DNA of 64,000 nucleotides from Muscardinus avellanarius (taxonomy: Eukaryota > Chordata > Mammalia > Rodentia > Gliridae), in contig OY726565.1 of assembly GCA_963383645.1 (NCBI GenBank), positions 33,336,529 through 33,400,528 on the forward strand. The letters are read 5' to 3'. Both the position numbers and the translations under genes were made by a program. This document shows positions 11,756 to 23,190 of the stretch, piece after piece. Numbering within the stretch: position 1 is the stretch's first letter; each line of letters begins with the position of its first letter. The notes below the pieces were generated by a model. That model worked only from the letters and a program-made list of their open reading frames with translations. It made no database searches and was not told the DNA's origin.

Positions 11756-12180
11756 AGAAAAATCAACGTGACTGAGGATAAATGAATAATGTGGTATATA
11801 CGCACAATGGAGTTTACTCAGCCATAAAGAACGAAATTATGTCATTTGCAGAAAAATGGATGGATTTAGACAACATCGTGCTAAGTGAGATCAGCCAGAC
11901 TCAGAAAATCGAGGGCCACAGGTTTACGGTGGCGCACGCTTGTAATCCCCGCGCTTGGGAGGCGGAGACAGGAGGATCGCGCAGGTTCAAAGCCAGCCGC
12001 GCTGGCTTAAGAGACCCTCTTTCCAAATTTTAAAAAGTATAGCCTGGAGGTCTGGGAGTATAGCCTGGAGGTAGAAGGGCTTCCAGGAACCCCAGCACCA
12101 CCAAAATATATATATATATATATATGAAAAAAATGTTATGAAAGGGAGGAGACAGGTAGAATAATGGAAGGGTTGAGGAG
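11756..12180 (+). mobile_element. L1 ORF2 tail fragment interrupted by a SINE
   Basis: ATACGCACAATGGAGTTTACTCAGCC, GAAAAATGGATGGATTTAGACAAC and GCTAAGTGAGATCAGCCAGAC are the conserved C-terminal ORF2 segment. The L1 resumes after the SINE with ATGTTATGAAAGGGAGGAGAC. Confidence 0.8.
11921..12105 (+). mobile_element. B1-dID SINE in L1
   Basis: TACGGTGGCGCACGCTTGTAATCCCCGCGCTTGGGAGGC is a CpG-rich, young-looking left monomer. The ID half is partly duplicated (GTATAGCCTGGAGG occurs twice at about 12038 and 12059). A (TA)n run follows at 12106-12124. Confidence 0.82.
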
Positions 12181-12215
12181 GGAACTCTAATGTCTACATT
12201 ATGTGGCGATGGCCC

Positions 12216-12412
12216 AGATCAGGGCTTCTCAACCTCAGTGCTAACGACCTCTTTGGCCAGTCAGTTCTTCAACAAGGAAGTGCTGTCCTGTGCACTGTGG
12301 AATATTTATTAGCCTACCTGGTTTCTATTAACAGATGCCTGTGTCATCCCTTGGTTCTGAGAACCGGAAATATCTATTGACATTGTCCAAATCACCATCA
12401 ATTGAGAACTAT
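12216..12412 (+). mobile_element. MER20-like hAT remnant
   Basis: GGGCTTCTCAACCTCAGTGC then CTGTCCTGTGCACTGTGGAA and TGAGAACTATT follow the MER20 nonautonomous hAT-Charlie pattern from end to end. Confidence 0.75.
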
Positions 12413-12795
12413 TAATATATGTTGCTTTTAATAAAATACAGTCTTGTTTTTCTAATTATTAATCTTTAATTTCTCTCCTGTTCTGATATCCTACAAAATA
12501 CAGTAAATATCTTATTTTCTCAAATTATTTATTAAGCCACTGGTGAACAGACCAACTGTGAAAATACCCATTTTGCTTTTTAGAAAAATTAAAATATGGA
12601 GACCATTTGTACCAATTCTAATTTTAGAAGATTCTAAAATCTTTATTTGAAATAAAAATTCCCAAAAGGCCATTGAAGCAATAAATTTTAAAAAGCAAGT
12701 AAATAAAGTATGATTACAACTCCTTTTTTCCCATTTCTTCTAAGATTAACTCCTTTGTTTAGTTTTGATTTGGGATATTTTGAGGGTTTATTTTA
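12413..12795. other. AT-rich intronic sequence
   Basis: Nothing recognised. Confidence 0.4.
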
Positions 12796-13020
12796 GGGTG
12801 GGATTGCAGTCCTGGGGATTGAACCCAGGGGCATTCTACCTCTGAACCAGAACCTCCCTCCTCAGCCCTACATATTTTTCTTTTTTTTATTTTGAAACAG
12901 TGTCACTAAGTTGCAGAATGCCTAACTAAGTAGCTGAGGCTGGCCATGAGATCTGCCATCCTCCTGTCTCAGCCTCCAAGTACTGACTGGGATTACAAAT
13001 GTGCACCACCTTGCCCAGCT
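12796..13020 (-). mobile_element. B1-dID SINE, antisense
   Basis: CCTGGGGATTGAACCCAGGGGCATTCTACC through CACCACCTTGCCCAGCT. Full length. Confidence 0.88.
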
Positions 13021-13390
13021 AGAGTAACTCCTTTGACAGAATAAGAGAGAGAGGGCATGCTTCTGGGCCATATGGTTATTTTGATTTTCTGAGGAACTAC
13101 CATACTGTTCCCCGTAATAGTTGTACCATCTTACGTCCCCACTATCTGTACACAAGGGTATCAATTTCATTACACCCTCAACCACACCTACTTCCTGTTT
13201 TTTGTTTGTTTGTTTTTAATAGAAGCCATCCTATTGTGGATAAAATATTATCCTACTGTGATTTTGGTTTCTTTTCCCTAGTATTTAGTGGTGTTGAATA
13301 TCTTTTCATGTGGCCATTGGTCATTTGTCCACTTTTTTTGGAGAAAAGACTGCTCAAGTTCTTTGCCTATTTTTTAATCGAATTGCTAGG

Positions 13391-13391
13391 G

Positions 13392-13437
<46 letters not shown>
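13391..13437. repeat. (TTG)n microsatellite
   Basis: About 15 GTT units inside the inverted L1 segment. Confidence 0.97.
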
Positions 13438-13933
13438 ATAGTGTTTTAGGAAGTCTCTATATATTCTGGATAATAATCATATTTATACTTATAGTTTCCC
13501 ATTTCGTGGGCTCTCTCTTTACTGTGCTTACAGTGTCCTTTGAAACATAAGTTTTTTATTTTGATGAAATTCAGTTTGTCTGTTGCCTATGTCTTTGGAA
13601 TCATATGCAAGAAATTATTATCAAATCTAATGTCATAAAGTTTTTACCCCACATTTTTTTAAGAGTTCTATAATTTAAGGTGTCTTTGAGCCATTCCAAT
13701 TTAATTTTTATATATGGTATTAGGATCCAACTTTATTCTTTTACATGTGAATATCCACTTTTCCCAGCAACACTTGTTGAGAAGACTGTCCTTTTCTCAT
13801 TGAATGGCCTTGGCAGTCTTGTCAAAAAATATTTGACCATACATTCAAGAGTTTACTTCTGAATTTTCTATTATATTCCATTAGTCTACATGCCTCTCTT
13901 TATGCCAATGTCACTGTTTTGATACTAAATCTT

Positions 13934-14161
13934 TTTTTTTTTTTTTTTTTTTTTTTTTGCGGGTTTGGGGATGGAACTCAGGGACATTCGACCTCTGAGC
14001 TACATCCCCTGCCTTATTTTTTTTATTCTTTACTTTTTGAACAGGGTCTCACTAAGTTGCGAAGGGCCTCACTAAGTAGCTGAGGCTATCCCTGAACCAT
14101 GATCCTCCGGTCTCAGCCTCCCAAATGCTGGGATTACAAACGTGCGCCGCCACATCCGGCT
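13934..14161 (-). mobile_element. B1-dID SINE, antisense, in L1
   Basis: Full length with a poly-T start. Target-site duplication GATACTAAATCTT (13921-13933) and GATACTGAATCTT (14162-14174). Confidence 0.92.
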
Positions 14162-14399
14162 GATACTGAATCTTTGGAGTAAGTTTTAAAATAAGGAAGT
14201 GTAAATCCTCTGACTTTATTCTCCAGAATTAAAAACAGGGACATGAAGAAATATGTGTATACCCATGTTTATAGCAGCACTATTCACAATAACTAAGAAA
14301 TGAAAGCAACCCAAATGTTCATCAGTAGCTGAATGATAAACAAAATGTATTATGTACACACAATAGAATATTATTCAGCCTTAAAAATTAAGGGAATAT

Positions 14400-14511
14400 T
14401 TTCTTCGGACAAGGTCTTGCTACATTGCCTAAGCTTGTCTCAAACTCACTTTCTTCCCACCTTATCCTTCAAAGTAGCCGGAATCATAGGCCTGCACCTC
14501 TGTGCCTGGCT
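14400..14511 (-). mobile_element. B1-like monomer, antisense, in L1
   Basis: ACAAGGTCTTGCTACATTGCC ... GTAGCCGGAATCATAGGCC ... TGTGCCTGGCTC is a B1-type monomer without an ID half. It splits the L1 ORF2 tail. Older than the dimers. Confidence 0.65.
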
Positions 14512-14704
14512 CAAAGAAGGAAATTTTTACACATGCTACAACTTGGATAGACTTTGACAACATTATGCTAAATGAAATAAGCCAGTCAAAAGACAAATAC
14601 TACATCATTCCACTCACGTGAGATACTAAGCAAATTTAATTAGCAGAGACAGAAATTAGCATGGCAGCTGTCAAAGGCTGGAGGTGGGGAGAAGTTACTT
14701 CTTG

Positions 14705-14880
14705 GTGTGTGTGTGTGTGTGGTACTGGGGATGGAACCCAGGGGCATTCTATCTCAGAGCTACACCCCCAGCCTTATTTTTTATTCTTTATTTTGAAACA
14801 GGGTCTCACTGAATAGCAAAGGGCCTCACTAAGTATCTGAGGCCGTCCAAGAACCGCGATCCTCCTGTCTCAGCCTCTCA
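14705..14880 (-). mobile_element. B1-dID SINE, antisense, in L1
   Basis: Starts with a short (GT)n then GGTACTGGGGATGGAACCCAG. The 5' end of the element is truncated. AAGTTACTTCT flanks both sides (14692 and 14882). Confidence 0.85.
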
Positions 14881-15061
14881 TTAAGTTACTTCTGATGGGT
14901 ATGGTACTCTGGTTCTATAAGAGGAAAAGTGCTCTAATGATGAGTGGTAGTGATAGACAGACACAACATGGATGTACTTATTACCACTGAACCATATGTA
15001 TGCTTAGAAATTATCAAACGGATAAATTTTGTGTTATGTATATTTCACCACAAAAAAATAT

Positions 15062-15199
15062 TGTTTTGTGGTTCTGGAGATTGTTTGTGGTTCAGGAGCA
15101 TTCTACCTCTGGGCTACACCCTCAACCCCAATTTTTTATTCTCTATTTTGAAAAATGGTCTCACTAAGTTGTGGAGGGCATGAGCCACCATGCCCAGCT
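15062..15199 (-). mobile_element. B1-dID SINE, antisense, internally deleted
   Basis: The ID half (GCATTCTACCTCTGGGCTACACCC) is joined directly to the end of the B1 half (GCATGAGCCACCATGCCCAGCT), so most of the left monomer is missing. Confidence 0.8.
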
Positions 15200-15219
15200 T
15201 TACCACAAAAATTTTAACT

Positions 15220-15222
<3 letters not shown>

Positions 15223-15253
<31 letters not shown>

Positions 15254-15450
15254 ACTGGGGACTGAGCCCTGGGGCATTATACCTCCAAGCTACAACCCAG
15301 CCCTATTTTATTTTATTTTATTTTATTTTTGAAACAGGGTCTCACTATGCTAAGAGTCTCACTTCTTGCTGAGGCTGTCCTCAAACCTGCGATCCTCCTA
15401 TCTCAGCTTCCAAGTATTAGGATTACAGGTGTGAGCCACCATGCCTGACT
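15223..15450 (-). mobile_element. B1-dID SINE, antisense, with (GT)n tail
   Basis: (GT)n of about 14 units replaces the tail complement, then CACTGGGGACTGAGCCCTGGGG through ACCATGCCTGACT. Confidence 0.87.
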
Positions 15451-15596
15451 AATTAACCTTTTTTTTTTTTTTTAGGAGCACCGAAGGGGAGAAAAAAGGG
15501 CATTACTAAGCATGTATATCTAGTTCTACTGTATGAATATTTTTAGAAAACACAAGAATGTTGTAATATCAAGAGCAATTTAAAATGACACTCCAG

Positions 15597-15782
15597 AGCC
15601 GGGCGTGGTGCCACACGTTTGTAATCCCCATGCTTGGGAGGCAGAGACAGGAGGATCACACAGTTTCGAAGCCAGCCTTGCTGGCTTAAGAGGCCCTGTT
15701 TCCAAATAAAATATAAAAAATAGGTCTGGGAGTGCAGCCCGGAGGTAGAAGGGTTCCATCCCCAGTACCACAAAAAAAAAAA
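15597..15782 (+). mobile_element. B1-dID SINE
   Basis: GCCGGGCGTGGTGCCACACG through CAGTACCAC and poly-A. Target-site duplication GACACTCCAG at 15587-15596 and 15787-15796. Confidence 0.93.
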
Positions 15783-15839
15783 AAAAGACACTCCAGAGGT
15801 AATAAAGATACTTAAAACCCACTAACAATCGTATATTTC

Positions 15840-16053
15840 TTTTTTTTTTTTTTTTTCAGTACTGGGAATTGAACCCAGGGGCATTCTACCTCTGAGCTAA
15901 ACCCCCAGCCTGTTTTTTTTATTTATTTTAAAACAGGTCTCACTAAGGTGCAGAGAGCCTAACTAAGTAGCTAGAGCTGGCTGCAAACCTATGACCCTCC
16001 TATCTCAGCCTCCTAAGTAATGAGATTTCAAGCATTTGCCACCATGCCTGGCT
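15840..16053 (-). mobile_element. B1-dID SINE, antisense
   Basis: Full length: poly-T, CAGTACTGGGAATTGAACCC through GCCACCATGCCTGGCT. Confidence 0.9.
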
Positions 16054-16067
16054 CTAACAATCCTTTT

Positions 16068-16278
16068 TGTTTGTTTGTTTTTGCACTCCTAGGGATAGAA
16101 CCCAGGGGCATTCTACCTCTGAGCTACACCCCCGGCCCTATATTTTATTGTTTATTTCAAAACAAGGTCTCACTGAGTTGCAAAGGGCCTAAGAAGCTGA
16201 GGATGTCTGCGAACTGTGATCCTCCTGTCTCAGCCTCCCGAATGCTGGGATAACAAGAGTACACCACTATGCCCAGCT
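16068..16278 (-). mobile_element. B1-dID SINE, antisense
   Basis: Full length, 15 bp from the preceding copy. ACAATCC flanks both ends (16057 and 16281). Confidence 0.9.
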
Positions 16279-18350
16279 TTACAATCCTATTTGCAAGTAA
16301 GCATTTCAGGGGGGTAAAAAGTTATAACAATAGATCAATACCTTTCTTCACTCTAAATTTATGGAACACTTGGACATTTTACTATTTACATCTGGTATTA
16401 AATCTGCTTTTAAGTCATAAATATATATACTTCATATATCCTATTTTCCTGATGAAGTTTATGAATTTTACTAAGTTCTTTTTTCAGTAAAATAAGTTTC
16501 AATTGCCCAAGGTCAAGCTCCCACCTGACAAACTGTCATTCTTTAGAGGAACCCTGACAATAAATCCAAAAATATGATTATCACTCAGGTAATTCCTTCT
16601 TGAAGCAAGGACATATAATAAAAGTTTGCTTACTCTGCTAACGGTGTTGATTTTACATTTTATGTAAAACTACAAAAAACCTATAAAAAACAGTTTGCTC
16701 ACATCCCTCAAATTTAGAACTTGCCACGCTGAAAAAAACAAGCTTCTTAAGAGAAAATTCAATTAAGTGCCTAAGATAGCCTAAGTTCTAAGATGATATG
16801 GCAATCGTTCTATTCAGAAGCCTCTAAATGGAAAAGTAATCAATGCAAGAAAAAATCGTGTTCCTCTTTTGTAAAAAGAAATAAAAGCTCAAAGGTTACC
16901 TGAATGTGTGCAGAGGGTCCATGAGGATCACCTGGCCCTTTCCCTTCACTTACTGACGAGGACACTGAGGCTCTAAGTCAACTTCCAAACACTGGCCTAT
17001 TACAGATGAAAACTTGCCTTCTCCACACGCCTGTCCTAGTTTTCCTTCCCGACTTCGGTGTATTATAAGTATCTGGTTATACAATTTCTGTGATGTTTAC
17101 ACAAGAAAACAAGTAAGTGGTTATATGAGCTGTCCCAAGCTGCTATGACAGTCGCACTTGTGGTGCAAAGGAATGAACACAGTAATGGAAACACATCAGG
17201 ATCTGTGAGAAGGAAGATGTATACTCATTTGGCAAATCCTCCACTGCTGTCTTTCTCACCTAAGTTTCCTCCAATAAGTGGGTCAAACAGTCTGAGAATG
17301 ACAGCCCAGTGATATTTATATCAGAACAGAATGTTAAATAAAAACATGCCTTGAACCTGACACACCAGTCATACTTAAATGAAACACATATATACACTCA
17401 AAAGAATGACAATCAGGAAGGCAGATTTTGTACATGCATGTGGCTTTTAACATAAAGTCACACACACACACTACACAGGTCAACAGCTTTGATCTACCAT
17501 CTCCCAGCCCCACTTCCCTAGAATTTCCCAGGTTCCAACTATTGCCCCATCAACAGATCTCATGGCCTTGAGAGTTTAAAGCTACTGTTAGCATGCAGTG
17601 TGTTGATGAAGATGCAGAACTCTATTTCTTTCCATTTTCAAGGCTTTCATACTATTTTGTTCTATCAAAGGACAAGGGAGGCGTCGGGAAGGAGGATAAT
17701 GGTGTTAAACTCACACTCATCTGGGTCGACTGGCATACAAAATAGCTCTGTCTCCCTTTTTTTTAATAGCACTGCCTCTAATGATACACTTCCTTCTTCA
17801 TTTTAATATTAAGTAGCACCCAGTTTTATGATATTATGTCAGAAAACCCACAATCCTTTGACTTTCTCTTCTGATGGGATATAAATGCCTCAGGGCAGTT
17901 CCTGAGTATGGCTATTTTGTCAACAGGGATGGTCTCATTACAAAGGGTAGGCTGCCACCTACCGACCATGATGTTGCTAAGACATTTCACGCAATGTATT
18001 CAATTAAGTCAACTTAATCTTTTAGCTTTTTTTAAATACAAATCTTTTAAATTAAGCAAAAAAAAAAATGCTGAGCAGATAGGCTTCTGCATAGCTAAAA
18101 TTTTCTGGCCTATACTCCAAAGATCAGAAACTGTAAAAAGAAAAGTTGTTTTTGTTTTGGCAAATCAGATTCAAGTGTTTTGGGGTTTGTTTTTTTTTTT
18201 TTACTATACACACACAATCTATTCTAATATATATGTTCTCTTTACCATTCCCTTTATCTTTTACTTCTGAAAACAGAGGCCCACTCAGTCTCACTGAAGT
18301 ATGGTAGTAATTTAACTGTCTGTCTTGCTTAAGTTACAATTATTAAAAGT
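16279..18350. other. Largely unique intronic sequence
   Basis: Two kilobases with little recognisable repeat. A possible antisense MIR scrap lies at about 16930-17010 (CTTACTGACGAGGACACTGAGGC). This is the longest SINE-free stretch of intron 3 that is not L1. Open frames at 17600-17806 and 17908-18270 have no recognisable domain. Confidence 0.45.
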
Positions 18351-18561
18351 TTCCCGGGCATGGTAGTGCATGCTTTAATCCCAGCATTTGGGAGGCTGAG
18401 ACAGGAGGATCACAGTTTGCAGACAGCCTCAGCTACCTAGTGAGGCCCTTTGCCACTGAGGGAGACCCTGTTTCAAAATAAAGAATAAAAAAAAAGGCTG
18501 GGGGTATAGCTTGGAGATAGAATGCCCCTGGGTTTCATCCTCAGTAACACGAAAAAATAAA
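18351..18561 (+). mobile_element. B1-dID SINE
   Basis: CCCGGGCATGGTAGTGCATGC through CATCCTCAGTAACACG and A-tail. Confidence 0.9.
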
Positions 18562-19004
18562 AAAGAATTATTAAAAATTTGAATTCAGTCTTAAAACTGT
18601 TTAAAAAATCATAGAAGCTATTGACAAAACTAAAAATCCAGTAATTAACTCAGCCCCTTTGCCATGTAGACACAAATCTGTAGGTGCCCTCCAAGAACAC
18701 TGAAGTGCTTTTTAAAAGTAAATGTCCCCCTGTGTTAACCCATTTTTGAAGAAAAAGAAATCGGACCAACTAAAATAATTTCAGAAAGACAAGAAAATCA
18801 CCTTTCTGAGGCAGTAGGCCACTCTCTTGGTTAGCAAATAATGGGCAAATTCATTCAACAACATTCATTTAATAAATACCACTGGATACAATATTAGGTA
18901 CTAAAGATGTGACTTAAAGAGCTATTGTTGTGAGAAGCTGTCTGATGGAAAACATTCAGGGGAGATACTTACAATTTAACTTGTAAGATGTAAAAGACAC
19001 ACAT
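18562..19004. other. Intronic sequence, nothing recognised
   Basis: No repeat family recognised. CATTCAACAACATTCATTTAATAAATACC near 18853 could be an L2/MIR tail but is too short to call. Confidence 0.35.
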
Positions 19005-19504
19005 TGAGCATGGGAGCACATAACCCATAGTCTCAGTACTTAGGAGGATGAGATAGTAGGACTGGAGGTTCAAGGACATCCTCAGCAAGTAGTGAAACAG
19101 TCATCAACCTAGTGAAACCTTGTTTCAAATTATAAGTAAAGCTGGAGGTGGTGGCACACGCTTGTAATCCCAGCCTTTGGGAAGCTGAGACTGGACAGAA
19201 TCATGGTTCACCGACAGCCTCAGCTACTTAGCAAGGACCTTTGCAACTCAGTGAGACCCTGTTTCAAAAATAAAAAGACTAGCCGGGCATGGTGGCGCAC
19301 GCTTGTAATCCCAACATTTGGGAGGCTGAGACAGGAGGATCGCAGGTTCATGGACAGACTCAGCTACGTAGTGAGGCCCTTTACACTCAGTGAGACCCTG
19401 TTGCAAAATAAAGAATAAAAAATAGGGCTGAGGTAGATCTCAGAGTTAAAATGCCCCTGGGTTCTATCCCCAGTACCACAAAAAAAAAAAAAAAAAAAAA
19501 AAAA
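19005..19504 (+). mobile_element. Cluster of three B1-dID SINEs in tandem
   Basis: Three successive left monomers start at 19005, 19141 and 19282. The first two lack their ID halves, while the third is complete (GCCGGGCATGGTGGCGCACGC through CAGTACCAC) with about 25 A. The pattern suits serial insertion into the central A-rich linker of the preceding copy. Confidence 0.85.
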
Positions 19505-19656
19505 GCAACCTAACCAGTGATAAAATAGTGCCTAAGTCAGTTTGGAAGGTTAGAAAGAGCTTCACACAGAAACCTTTTGAAAGAGAAATAGGAGTTTGCC
19601 AGGTAATCAGATGAGAAGAGAGATCCATATGGCATATGCAAAATAATAGAAGGCTT

Positions 19657-19868
19657 GAGCTGGGCAGTGGTGCACACCTGTAATCCCAATATTTGGGAGG
19701 CTGGGAAAGGAGGATCGCAGGTTTGAGGACAGCTTCCGCAAGTAGTGAGATTCTCATCAACCTAGTTTCCAAATAAGAAATAAAATCAGCCTGCAGGACA
19801 GGAGGTATATACCTTACAGGTAGAATGCCTCTGGGTTCAATCCCAGTACCATAAAAATAAAAATAACA
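19657..19868 (+). mobile_element. B1-dID SINE
   Basis: GAGCTGGGCAGTGGTGCACACC through CAATCCCAGTACC and an A-rich tail. Confidence 0.88.
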
Positions 19869-20027
19869 AAGAGATTAGAAGAAACATCCAGCAATTCAAA
19901 ATTTATAAAGAATAGAGTGGATGAGATCAGGTAGAGACGTAGGTAGTTATCGAAGTCGTCTGTATATCCTGCTAAGAAGTATGCATTTTGAAATGATAAT
20001 AGCACTGACAATAAAGTAGGGAAACAA

Positions 20028-20180
20028 GCCAGGCGTGGTGGCACACGCGTATAATCGCCGCGCTTGGGAGGCGGAGACAGGAGGATCGCGCAGGTTCGTG
20101 ATCTGGAAGTGTAACCCAGACATAGAAGGGTTTCCAGGAACCCCAGTACCACAAAAAAATATATATATATATATATATAT
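20028..20180 (+). mobile_element. B1-dID SINE, internally deleted, with (AT)n tail
   Basis: The CpG-rich left monomer (GCGTATAATCGCCGCGCTTGG) jumps to the end of the ID half (GGGTTTCCAGGAACCCC). The tail expanded to (TA)n at 20158-20180. AAAGTAGGGA flanks both sides (about 20014 and 20187). Confidence 0.87.
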
Positions 20181-20964
20181 TAAGTAAAGTAGGGAATGGT
20201 GGTAGGGAGGGTGGTACCAAAAGAAGGATGATTTATTATGGAAAGAAGTGAAATTGCCCAGGCAGAGAAAGCTAAAGTCCAAAGCATCAGGGCAAAAATA
20301 TTGGAAAGGAGGGCCCTGGTTAAGGACAAACTATGAAGATAAATTAAAGGGCTTGGCTGGACCAGGGAAATGAAGAAGAAGGAAGACACTAGGACCTCCT
20401 CGGTTTCTGGCTTGGGTGACTAAATGGATGGTGATACATTCACCAAAACAGTAAATGCAGCAGGAAGCACAGATTTGTTGGGTGAGTAGAACAGGCTTAG
20501 CTTTGGGAATGTTGCATTCTAAGTGACTGTGAAATGCTGGGGTAAACACATGTAACAGAATAGTGAACTTAGAGATCTGTAGCTCAGGGGCGTGGTCTGA
20601 GCTGTAGACAGAAACTTGGAAATCGCTGGTTTGTGATTAGCAGGTGACAAGCATGAGATGTCCCAGACAGAATGAGTACAGGAGAAAGCCTGGTATGGAT
20701 GGATGAGGACCTGGGCTGACAGTCCACAGAGGATTGCCCAGCTTGAGCAAGCACACGGCCCGCTGCTACACTGTGTCAGGCAATATGGGACGCTAATAGC
20801 TAGAGACTGCTCAATGGCTCAACAACACCTGAAAGAAAAAAGGCAAAGTTACAAAAGAATAATTCTATCTTTTAAATTTTAGTTAATATATGCAAACGTA
20901 TTCAACTATGATCCAGAAGGGTATATGTAACTTTTATTTCTTCCTTTAAGTTTTTCTCTTTCCT
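20181..20964. other. Intronic sequence, nothing recognised
   Basis: No clear repeat signature. The minus-strand frames at 20180-20549 lack recognisable motifs. Confidence 0.4.
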
Positions 20965-21131
20965 CCCCCGCCCCCCCCCAGTACTGAGACTGAACCCAGG
21001 GGTGCACTCCCACTGACTGAGCTTTGAAACAGGGTCTCACTGAGTTACCCAGGCTGGCCTAGAACTTGCAATCATCCTGCCTCGGCCCCCTAAGTCACTG
21101 GAATTACATGCACACATCACCACGCCTGGCT
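20965..21131 (-). mobile_element. Dimeric SINE, antisense, shortened
   Basis: CAGTACTGAGACTGAACCCAGGGG, then GAAACAGGGTCTCACTGAG through CACCACGCCTGGCTC, with a deletion in the linker. Confidence 0.82.
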
Positions 21132-21737
21132 CATTACTAAACGTCCTACAGTGTATAGGCATTCCTTTTCAAATCAAATGTACAGAGGAGTTTAATGTTT
21201 TCTTAAAGTTTTAGATATCTTTGGAAGCGTGAGTATGAGAGATCATCTTTTGCCCACTTCCTCGAAGTCTAACAGATCTTAGAACAGATAGCTAAGCAAA
21301 AGCAGAGTGATTGGACCCAAAAACTTAACTTACCACAGCCAGAAGAGAAAAGAACAAGCTGGAAGTTCCCAGTAAGTGAGATGGAACATACTATGGTCTC
21401 TTGGATTTAAACACATCATAATCTCAGGAACAGGGCATTTCTGTTGCTCTCAAACTCAGAACTCAGACAGCAAGAAGACTGCTCCTTGGCAGGGGAAGGA
21501 CAGTGGTCAGAACTCTACAGAGGAACAGTCGAAACACAGTGGAACTGGACGCAGCACAGAGAGCGGAGGATGGAAAAGAGCTTCATGTGTCTTGCCAGGT
21601 GAGCAGAGGGTAACAGGAGCACCATTACCCCTGGCTGCTGAAATGGTGGCTCTAAGAGACGGACTCCAACAAAGGGGAGCAGATCTTGTTTAGCCAGTGA
21701 CTGCAGAAAACTATCATCAAAAGCAATCACACTCTTG
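21132..21737. other. Intronic sequence, possibly old L1 5' region
   Basis: Sequence at about 21300-21700 has the purine-rich, CAG-rich look of an L1 5' region and precedes the L1 at 23.2 kb, but I could not match it to a family. Confidence 0.3.
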
Positions 21738-21948
21738 AGCCAGGCGTGGTGGCGCACACTTGTAATTCCAGTACTTGGGAGGCTGAGACAGGAGGATCTG
21801 GGTTCAAAGACAGCCTCAGCTATTTAGTGAGGCCCTTGGCAACTTAGTGAAATCCTGTTTCAAAATAAAAAATTAGGCTGGGGGTGTGGCTCTGAGGTAA
21901 AATGCACCTGGGTTCAATCCCCAGCACACACCAAAAAAAAAAAAAAAA
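21738..21948 (+). mobile_element. B1-dID SINE
   Basis: Full length with poly-A. Target-site duplication CAATCACACTCTTG / CAATTGCACTCTTG (21724 and 21951). Confidence 0.93.
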
Positions 21949-23190
21949 ACAATTGCACTCTTGTCCACACTCACATACCTCCAGACTCATCTCCCCAGAC
22001 CACCCAGAAAGATGACTCAGTTAAATCCTGTAGCTGGAGCTGAACTGAGACCAAGAAACACCAAGACCTTCCTGTAGGGACCCCAGCAGCTACATCCCAC
22101 CTTGTCACTGTGAATCTACAGACCAACCAGGCAAACACCCCGCAAATTCCTGTGGCTTCAGCTGAACTCATCTTTCCCTGCAGGGACCTGATTGGTATTG
22201 TAGACCTTGAGTTTTCAAAATGTCCCAGCAGGAACCTATGAAGCTACATGGACTTTCATGACCACAAACAGAAGGCAGGGGCTACAGTCAGACAGAAGAG
22301 AAAAATGAATTAGCAGACAGTACCCAGGAACATTTGGGTGGGAGGGACCAAGGATTGGCAGTCCACCTCGCCCCTGCAGGGTCTCTAGCTATGAACTGCC
22401 AGAATTGGTGTCTGTGGTTGGAAATAACTCACACAACCATGTTGCAGGCTCAGAAGGCTATAAACTCATGCCCAGCAGTGTTGGGGCACTACAAGCACCA
22501 AGGCCAGAAGCCAGCAATGTCTTGCATGATAGCAGCCACCCAGAGCAACAGCAGTGTCCCTGGGGCTAAATAAATAAGCCACCCAAGCCCCAGGCTCAAA
22601 ACAGTACAATCTCTCTCCTAGGGCTTGGCCCTGAAAACAGTGAAACCAGAGACCCTCAGAGGTTCAAGCAATCACAAGTACAGCGTGGGAACACAATACT
22701 CTCTCAGCCAGCAGTTTGGGCCTGCTGTGCATGCATGACAGAGACTGACAGTGTTCCACATGATTATAACCACATGCAAATCAGCAGTGGTGTCCCTGAA
22801 CTCAGCCAGCCAGGCCACAAGCTCAGAACACAGTATTCTCTGACAGCTTTGGCCCAGTGTCCACAGAGGTCGGAGATCAACACTCTGCAGAATTTCATGA
22901 GTTCACAACCAAGAAAGGAGCAGTGGGGTCTGTGGGATATTAAATCCCAACCAGCAAGCTGTAAGCTCTGAATGGAATATCATAGTCTCTGGCCATACAG
23001 AGTGTGAGCATGGAGAGCATGGTGGCCTGCAGCCAATCAGAGACTCCTGTTTGCTTGCACTGGCTAAGAACTATGTCTTCTTAAAGAAGCTCTGGGGGAC
23101 AAACTCAAAAGTTTAATTATATGAGACAAAGTCATAGAGACAAATATATCCCCCAGCATAGGCCTTATTATAAAGGGAAAATAGATACAG
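21949..23190 (+). mobile_element. Probable 5'UTR of the L1 that follows
   Basis: A moderately GC-rich stretch directly upstream of recognisable ORF1, with loosely repeated phrases (GCTCAGAA.., GTGTCCCTGGGGCTAAAT / GTGTCCCTGAACTCAG). Position and composition suggest an L1 5'UTR. The assignment is inference. Confidence 0.45.

Larger units (their letters stand above)
13055..15055 (+). mobile_element. Ancient L1 with 5' inversion
   Basis: From 13055 to about 14215 the plus strand is antisense ORF2 (GTCATTTGTCCACTTTTTTTGG, ATTCTTTTACATGTGAATATCC, CTTGTCAAAAAATATTTGACC). From about 14225 to 15055 it is sense ORF2 and 3' end (CATGTTTATAGCAGCACTATTC, TAGAATATTATTCAGCC, GTTATGTATATTTCACCAC). A 5' segment inverted relative to the 3' segment is the hallmark of twin priming. 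Several younger SINEs interrupt it. Confidence 0.8.

Noticed and set aside
19464..20282. Many 70-110-codon minus-strand frames with LxPRLECSG-like or FLETLLP phrases
   Set aside because: They are translations of B1-dID SINEs, which recur wherever the SINE occurs (for example 31819-32118, 57504-57973).
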